NCBI GenBank assembly: GCA_946803715.1
Contig: CAMPET010000202.1
Span: 61,094 to 86,250, forward strand
DNA length: 25,157 nucleotides
Source: Beroe ovata
Lineage: Eukaryota; Ctenophora; Nuda; Beroida; Beroidae
Direction: 5' to 3'
How positions within the stretch are numbered: position 1 is the stretch's first letter; each line of letters starts with the position of its first letter. The notes under the pieces are model-generated. The model searched no databases and had not been told where the DNA came from. It saw nothing but the letters and a program-made list of their open reading frames with translations. This document shows positions 19,730-25,157 of the stretch, piece by piece. The translations under genes were made by a program, and so were the position numbers.

Positions 19730-20081
19730 TTGCTGGATGTTATCTGTAGCTGTCCACTCTAATTCTGATCGCGCGCAAGAAACAATGGACAGATAACACT
19801 ATGCTGTCCCAGATTCTTCGCGTGATCTAAATATTCCCTGTCCCCGCGCGCGCCTCCTTTCTCACGATCGCGATCACGCGACGCGGACGTTTTAGTTCAC
19901 TGTTGCCAGATGTTATCTGTCCACTGTTTCTTGCGCGCGCCGCAAGAAACAGTGGACATGAGCGTCTCCCGTCTCCGGGATCTCCATGGTTTGGACGACT
20001 TTTCAGCTAGTTCACTGAGTATAGAACAGACCAGGGGCGCGCAACGTGTGCACAGACAGATAACAATATAACATCCGGCAA
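19730..20081. mobile_element. Palindromic composite repeat, MITE-like
   Basis: The outer ends are related in inverted orientation: TTGCTGGATGTTAT at 19730 and ATAACATCCGGCAA ending 20081, 13 of 14 matching. The motif TGTTATCTGT recurs at 19738 and 19911 and inverted as ACAGATAACA near 19789 and 20057. Inside is an 18-bp perfect hairpin (19918-19935 against 19941-19958; TGTCCACTGTTTCTTGCG arms, CGCGC loop), with a diverged relative at 19751-19798. The interior is rich in GCGCGC. No protein is encoded. No clear target-site duplication was found. Confidence 0.6.
19990..20050 (-). repeat. Dispersed repeat family, copy C (inverted)
   Basis: The reverse complement contains TTGCGCGCCCCTG, ACTCAGTGAACT and GAAAAGTCGT, matching copy A closely. 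It lies inside the right half of the palindromic composite, so the two repeat types have combined, or one is part of the other. Confidence 0.65.
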
Positions 20082-20584
20082 AAAACCCTACAATATAAAG
20101 TTGACAAATAAATGAATGACATTATGATTAACAAATTCAATCATAATCATATCACATATTGATATGGATATCAAACACTCAAACAGGCCACATTCAAGCA
20201 GTTCCGTGAATCCATGATGCATGAACATCATGTGATCTGATTAGTATCACTATTATTTTTGAAACAAATGTCTGGTGCCCATCTAAGATTCTTAGAATGA
20301 CACAAGATCGAGATATAGATAATAGAATGAGGATGAAGTTTAACCCATCACTAGAACTATCACTATTATCCAGTTATTTCAGAACTATGTCCAGTTATTT
20401 CATCGTCAAAGCATAAAGCGCGTCAAACGATGAAACTGAAAGGAAAACTTAATTATGTAAGTAAAAGAACCCCGATGACGACTGGGGTTGGAGGTTTTGC
20501 ACTGAGTTGGAGTGACCCAATAGCTCTCACGGTTCCATCTCTATTTGTGTAGTTCATATACGGCTGAATTTCTGTGGTAGCCTC

Positions 20585-21301
20585 TCATTCGTACAAAATG
20601 TCGTAGTGTCCTGAAGATGAAGTAACTTTTTATTGCTAAAATCATGATACTGATACTTCTGATACTCCAGGGGTCATATGAGGATTGACGATCGTTCAAA
20701 AATCTTTCCTCGATTTGAACTAGAAAATAGACATGATTACCTGGTCTGTACAGAAGAGTGACGGTGGGTTCCGCCCCGTGTGGAATGATAACCTCGTTAG
20801 GCTCACCCTCTGAACGATCAACGTACACCAGCTTGAGTGGGAAGTCGAGACACTCAGCTAGAGCTAGGATCTGTATGTGGTCTGCCTCCCTGTCAACTGG
20901 CAGTACCTCCTGTGAGAGAGGGGGATTCATTGTTTTGATGTACCTTGTTCACAACATCTCATAGTCATACTCTACTGATAGACTTAACATAGTCGTAATC
21001 TATATTCCACTCGTATTTCACAAGATCTAAATTTAACCAATATCACAACTAAACTTCGACCCACGGATTATACACACACGGAGCTTTTGAGGGAAGAACC
21101 TACCTTATCACAAAACTCCTTCATATTCTTGTAAAGACCCTCAACAAAGGGGAGGTACTCGTCCGACTTTTCGTGGAGTTGGCCCGTGGTGAGAAGACGG
21201 ATGTAGACGACTAAGTAGTTTGACATTCCGTCATTGTTGAATGTTTCGAGGAGAGATTCAGGAGTTCCGGTATCACAATGTGCTTTAAGAGAGTCCACAA
21301 A
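20585..21301 (-). CDS. OTUB1: Otubain-like deubiquitinase, C-terminal half only
   Basis: Three exons in phase: 21301-21104, 20909-20741 and 20610-20585. Otubains remove ubiquitin (preferring K48 chains for OTUB1) through a Cys-His-Asp OTU catalytic centre in the cytoplasm. Visible family blocks are MSNYLVVYIRLLTTGQL, FVEGLYKNMKEFCD, ADHIQILALAECL, LVYVDRSEGEPNE and YRPGHYDILYE, the last carrying the catalytic His. The terminal exon codes for only eight residues (HYDILYE and the split Gly). The first exon here opens with an acceptor, so this is not the gene start. The N-terminal part with the catalytic Cys (DGNCFYR type) is not found in 21302-21885, where dolichol kinase then begins. The gene is therefore split by a nested gene, misassembled, or a fragment. 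Confidence 0.85.
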
Positions 21302-21885
21302 CTGAGAGGGGGGAGGGGTGACTTAGGGTGGACTTAAGTCACTGACATGTACCACGAGATTATAACTCTTTTTGATCACTCTCTTTTTTGTTTTTGATCC
21401 ATTTTTATTTGTATTTTGTTATTTGGAGATACATTTGAACTTTGTCTGAAATAAAATTTAAGTAGCAGGAATTCAAAACTAGATTTCCTTGTAACAAAAG
21501 GTAAGAATAAAGAATGATGGCCATTGGTGTAATTATATGAAAAGTAAAATGTAAATGTTGAAAATTAATGTTAAATCATATTTAAATATTATCATAAACA
21601 AAAAACCAAACATAAATTGTATGCACGCTGCACAGGCATTGTATTTGTAAGAAAATGTTATAATGAAAACTGTTCAATATTTCACCATGATGAAAACTAA
21701 TAAATTTCTTACCATTCTTCAAAAAACAGCCCGAACAACAAAACGAGAACTTTCAATCTTTCCACTATTTAATTCCTAGGCTTCATCTAATGTACCTAAC
21801 TATACTATACTTTATGTAATCGAAAAAGAAACAATATCCAGATATTTTGGCTCTTTTCCAAAATGAACAAAAAAAATTCTCAAAA
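21302..21885. other. AT-rich stretch between otubain and dolichol kinase
   Basis: Low-complexity AT-rich sequence, read on the minus strand for upstream otubain exons without success. One weak donor-like site (GTAAGA, near 21710) follows a short open stretch with no otubain resemblance. Otherwise nothing is seen. Confidence 0.6.
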
Positions 21886-23340
21886 TCAGAGAGCTGTCAT
21901 ACACAGTGTTGTGTAGATGGGAATGATCAGATTATCAATATCCTTGGTGTAAACCTCCAGTATACTTGACCCCACAATAATCCAAGCAATTGTAACCAGG
22001 TCAGTCCATTTTTGCGTTGCCCCGCACGACAAATAAGGCCCAATTAGGGCAAGGAAGAGAACCTGGCCCGCTGCATTGCCGAGAAAACCCTCGACCGTCT
22101 TGTGACTACCCGGGAACTTTACTCTACCAAATGAAGTTCCGATCACAGCGGCACATGCGTCTCCCACTCCAATTGTCAGAACACCAGAATACGGCAGAAT
22201 TGCTTGAAACAGAGTTGTCGTGTCCCGGGGCTGAATTGCTCCTTCAGAAAACATACCAAACCGTAACCAAACCGGAATTGAGAGTCCAAGTAGCAGACAA
22301 AGTGGTGTCAAGATAAGGGGTCCTTTGTCCTGAGAACCTCTGAATTTAGTCAGGTAATTCTTGAGGAGGCCGCCTCCACGATAGTAGGACACCTCGCAGA
22401 AAAACATGATGAAAGTGAGGAGAGTGCATGACGTAGTGAGGAGTTGGGGAGAAGTTGTAATTCCACTCACAAACACGACACACACAAGCACGTGGTATAG
22501 CTTGCGCTGCACGTGCAAATTGAGCCGCGCACAGGGCTGAACAGTGACCAGGAGAGCTAAACCCACACAGACAATCCATAATCCAACCAGTATCTTGTGT
22601 TCAATTATCTCAGTTATTGTATTCTTTACAATGAGATCCATCCTGTTCAAATGATGGGACATATTCTTGGAGAAAATCACAGCTATCCACGCAAGCAGAG
22701 CCAGTAAGATAAGCGTTGTATCGGTGTCAAGCTGAGGTGGTAACACCAAGAACACTGCTATTGACACCAGACACAGCAGTACAAACAGAGAAGCAGTGTC
22801 AAATATAGCCTGATACATGGCATATGACAGGAATGTGTTAGCGAGGACATACTCACTGACACTGAAACACCGTCTCACATCGAATAACACGATGGTGATA
22901 AGACATGTTATCACGAACAGGAAGATGAACGGACCACACCCTGGCGATATGAGTAACGCCAGCACGATGTTTGTTGACAGTACATGAAACGTGTGCTCCA
23001 CATGCCGGTTACACTCCTTACACAGTCCCACGAACATGATCGCCAGCAGTCCCGATACGAGGAACTCCGCCGGTACGGCGCCGTCCGGCCACGAGTTCGC
23101 CACTACCGTGAGAATCACGGCGGCAAGGGGCGGCTCCTTCACCCGGAAATCCTGGTAGAGGCGCGGCTTGGTCCGCACAATGTGGAACTTGGTGAAATAC
23201 CACGCGGAGAAGAGGGGCTGGGTGGCGGAGATGAGGAGAGCGAAGTTCCTGACGGAGGATAGAGTGCCCGGGCACGTGGGGAGCTGTAGTAGGAGGAGGA
23301 TCATGTAGAGAAACATCTCGACATAGTGTCCGGGAGACAT
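21886..23340 (-). CDS. DOLK: Dolichol kinase, intronless
   Basis: 484 residues in one open frame, slightly shorter than human DOLK (538). The enzyme uses CTP to phosphorylate dolichol in the endoplasmic reticulum membrane, supplying the lipid carrier for N-glycosylation, O-mannosylation and GPI anchors. There are many hydrophobic helices along the length. The C-terminal third holds the family signatures: VQRKLYHVLV, FRGSQDKGPLILTPL, GVGDACAAVIG (from residue 391, the CTP-binding motif) and FPGSHKTVEGFLGN, with EVYTKDIDNLIIPIY near the end as in animal homologues. The ATG at 23340 is the first in the frame and is followed soon by a hydrophobic segment. An intronless gene fits DOLK in other animals. 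It sits upstream of the truncated otubain gene on the same strand. Confidence 0.93.
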   Translation of the reverse strand: MSPGHYVEMFLYMILLLLQLPTCPGTLSSVRNFALLISATQPLFSAWYFTKFHIVRTKPRLYQDFRVKEPPLAAVILTVVANSWPDGAVPAEFLVSGLLAIMFVGLCKECNRHVEHTFHVLSTNIVLALLISPGCGPFIFLFVITCLITIVLFDVRRCFSVSEYVLANTFLSYAMYQAIFDTASLFVLLCLVSIAVFLVLPPQLDTDTTLILLALLAWIAVIFSKNMSHHLNRMDLIVKNTITEIIEHKILVGLWIVCVGLALLVTVQPCARLNLHVQRKLYHVLVCVVFVSGITTSPQLLTTSCTLLTFIMFFCEVSYYRGGGLLKNYLTKFRGSQDKGPLILTPLCLLLGLSIPVWLRFGMFSEGAIQPRDTTTLFQAILPYSGVLTIGVGDACAAVIGTSFGRVKFPGSHKTVEGFLGNAAGQVLFLALIGPYLSCGATQKWTDLVTIAWIIVGSSILEVYTKDIDNLIIPIYTTLCMTAL

Positions 23341-23369
23341 GTTATCCTAGTGTACAGGGGTGTGTTAGA

Positions 23370-23392
23370 ATGGTGCGTGTGTGTGTTTGTAT

Positions 23393-23426
<34 letters not shown>

Positions 23427-23514
23427 TTGTGTGTGATTGTGTGTAAGGGGACCAAAGTAAGCGCTATCAAAAGCACACACACACGTCACACACACACACG
23501 TCACACGCACGAAA
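23370..23514. repeat. TG microsatellite followed by CACACACGT units
   Basis: A TG run (about 23374-23444) and, 30 nt later, inverted-sense CA runs with TCACACACACACACG units (about 23473-23510) lie in the dolichol kinase upstream region. The opposed TG and CA tracts could form a hairpin. Confidence 0.85.
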
Positions 23515-23687
23515 AACTATCTCCAGTAATGGTCTCTGACACTTGCAATGATTATGATAGCTCTGCGTTGTAACGATACATAAAGTACACATACTATCGG
23601 AATGCACGTCCATTGGAATGTGTCAACGGAATGTGTGTTACAATTCTCAGACAATTCACCCGGCTTCGTATCACTGATTAGCGATTG

Positions 23688-24053
23688 ATGACCGAGCATT
23701 CACGGCAGTTGCCAGGAAGCTGCGAACATGGCAGGAAAGTGGAAAAGTATATCGGAAACTGCGAGTACTATTTTAACAGAGCGAAGTACATGATGCAGCT
23801 ATGTAAATCGGTTAAATCACATTTACTGCGCTACATAATGTGTCACTTGGGATTGTCAAAGACTTTGGTAAGAGAGCATGCCCATATATGGCAGCGATGC
23901 GACTAAATTTAATTTAACGGTTCCAAACAATTCGACGATTGTTGGTTAACGTCATCTAAAATTCCGATGATTTCGCATAGAAGAACTTTTCAGACAACTA
24001 GCGTGTTGCAGGTGCAGAAAGAAACTGCAGTTTTGCAGCTGTTACAGTTCTGA
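23688..24053 (+). CDS. Weak two-exon candidate of 73 residues, divergent from DOLK
   Basis: An ATG-started frame (23688-23867) ends at a good donor (CTTTG/GTAAGA), and a phase-compatible acceptor (GTGTTGCAG) opens 24012-24053, ending at TGA. The product begins MTEHSRQLPGSCEHGRKVEK and continues with a Cys/Tyr-rich stretch (YIGNCEYYFNRAKYMMQLCK) and ends VQKETAVLQLLQF. No family is recognised. Its position, about 350 bp from the DOLK start on the opposite strand, would allow a shared bidirectional promoter. It may be chance. Confidence 0.3.
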
Positions 24054-25157
24054 GTGCATTATTCCAAATTGAAATCTGAGAATGGAGAAGGTTGTGCACT
24101 ATGGACGAAAATAATCAATCTTCTGCAGCCGACAGCAGTTCTCATATGATTCAGCCAACACTTCGATATAAAAAGAGACTGCGAATCAAAATTCTCTCCA
24201 TCTGCTATTTTATGCGTCTCCAAGGGCGGAAACAACATGAAAGTACGCGCGCGCGCAGAAGTATATCGATTTAGAAAATTATTAATTGAAAAGTGCGCGC
24301 AAAAGTAATATAAAAATTTATCACGCGCCATCCGTAAAATACCGATAAAATAAGAATTTTTTAAGATTTTACTGGCAAATTCATATCAGCTACAGCTAAC
24401 CGATATCGCAAACAAAGAAAGTTCTGTTTATCATAAGCTGAGCACTCCAATATTAGCCCAACTACCAAAACTAGTGAAAGCTGATTGAAACCACGCGTTC
24501 CCTTCATTGATTATAACTGACTAGCAGGGCTCGTTATAGTATGAAGATAGTATGAAGATAGTATGAAGTATATCTTTGAGATCAGAATGTCAGCGTAAGA
24601 AGATATTTAGAAGGAGAGTAAAAACTGTGTGGTGTTAGAGAAAGTGGTGTCAAAGTTAAACGCAACCGTGTTCCAGCACACAAAATGTAGCAGATCGAGG
24701 ATAGCCGGAGAGAAAACTTTGAGTAACAAACTAATTCCTGCACTCTCGCATACTACAGCTTCTATTAAACATGTCATACTGCGCTTATCTTGCATATTAT
24801 GTGATATACTAATATATATGACGTGCATCTAAGTAGTCCAGTGACGTGTCCTGCACGTTTTACAGGACGAAATCGATCGGTATTACGTTTGAAATAATAT
24901 AGAGCTACTCGACCGACAAGAGATATATCACTTGAAAAACCTCGAATTTCTTGGAAAATTCGATGGGGACCCGTCATAACACTTATCACAGACAGCGTCT
25001 ACGATAGATATGATGGATGATGCTGTATAATATGCAGTGAATATGTCAGGGATATGAAATTGTGGGATATCGATAGTGTGGGATATCTCACTAACATGTA
25101 CCTGCGTCAAACTGCCATGTGTCACACTCTGTCACTGTGTCACGCTCTGTCACTGTG
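24054..25157. other. Right end, no gene recognised
   Basis: Open frames here on both strands overlap each other, lack splice context and show no family resemblance. Visible structure is limited to a GCGCGCGC patch (24247), AGTATGAAGAT tandem units (about 24537-24570) and a CTGTCACTGTGTCAC-type tandem repeat at the right edge (about 25119-25157). Confidence 0.5.

Larger units (their letters stand above)
18703..20584. other. Repeat-rich spacer, no gene recognised
   Basis: Between the small membrane protein and the otubain 3' end I see no splice-supported coding. It contains GGGTATAAAT tandem units (about 19113-19160), a hairpin TTTGTGCATT..AATGCACAAA (about 19391-19413), dispersed repeat copies B and C and a palindromic composite (19730-20081). 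Confidence 0.6.

Noticed and set aside
22017-22316. 99-codon plus-strand frame inside dolichol kinase
   Set aside because: Shadow of the DOLK catalytic region.
13758-23340. Minus-strand run of six genes as an operon
   Set aside because: Spacers are mostly from about 230 bp to over 1 kb, functions are unrelated, and I see no trans-splice acceptor pattern. Shared strand alone is weak evidence.
24059-24331. 90-codon minus-strand frame near the right edge
   Set aside because: Overlaps a similar-sized plus-strand frame, and neither has splice context or a recognisable motif.

Overview
The window is nuclear DNA of a compact animal genome. The genes are eukaryotic and intron-rich: most introns are about 70-400 bp with GT..AG ends, genes lie a few hundred bases apart, and the conserved proteins match metazoan families. 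An early-branching animal such as a sponge would fit the short introns and the short secreted collagen, but that placement is an inference. Three isolated N bases (6165, 9479, 17373) look like contig joins, and one of them has clearly produced a false duplication.

Layout, left to right. 117-2895 (minus): a PX plus MIT domain protein of the RPS6KC1 type, whose kinase part lies off the left edge. 3161-4129 (minus): a coiled-coil protein resembling TEX9. 4130-6350: mostly non-coding, with a 61-bp hairpin, a 97-bp MITE-like element flanked by 9-bp direct repeats, and one copy of a dispersed repeat. 6369-7023 (plus): the C-terminal exon of a probable mitochondrial ribosomal protein uL24m. 7287-9010 (plus): a complete 7-exon PI-PLC X-domain protein. 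8997-9921: an assembly duplication around the N at 9479. 9887-12454 (plus): a complete 9-exon Golgi pH regulator (GPR89). 12764-13333 (minus): a short secreted collagen-like protein, convergent with GPR89.

From 13758 to 23340 every confident gene is on the minus strand: EXOSC1 (exosome cap subunit CSL4), DPY30 (H3K4 methyltransferase core subunit), NOB1 (18S rRNA 3'-end nuclease), a 79-residue single-pass membrane protein, the C-terminal half of an otubain deubiquitinase, and an apparently intronless dolichol kinase. 18703-20584 is a repeat-rich spacer with a palindromic composite element. 23341-25157 holds microsatellites, one weak two-exon candidate and otherwise nothing I can recognise.

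The genes are ordinary housekeeping functions (RNA processing, chromatin, glycosylation, Golgi ion balance, ubiquitin removal, phosphoinositide-type lipid handling) rather than one pathway. I rebuilt exon structures by matching splice sites, reading-frame phase and remembered family sequence; none was checked against transcripts. I found no convincing new multi-gene system. The best leads are the palindromic repeat families, the coding-like block inside a NOB1 intron, the missing 5' half of the otubain gene and a possible 42-nt intron in the PX-MIT gene.
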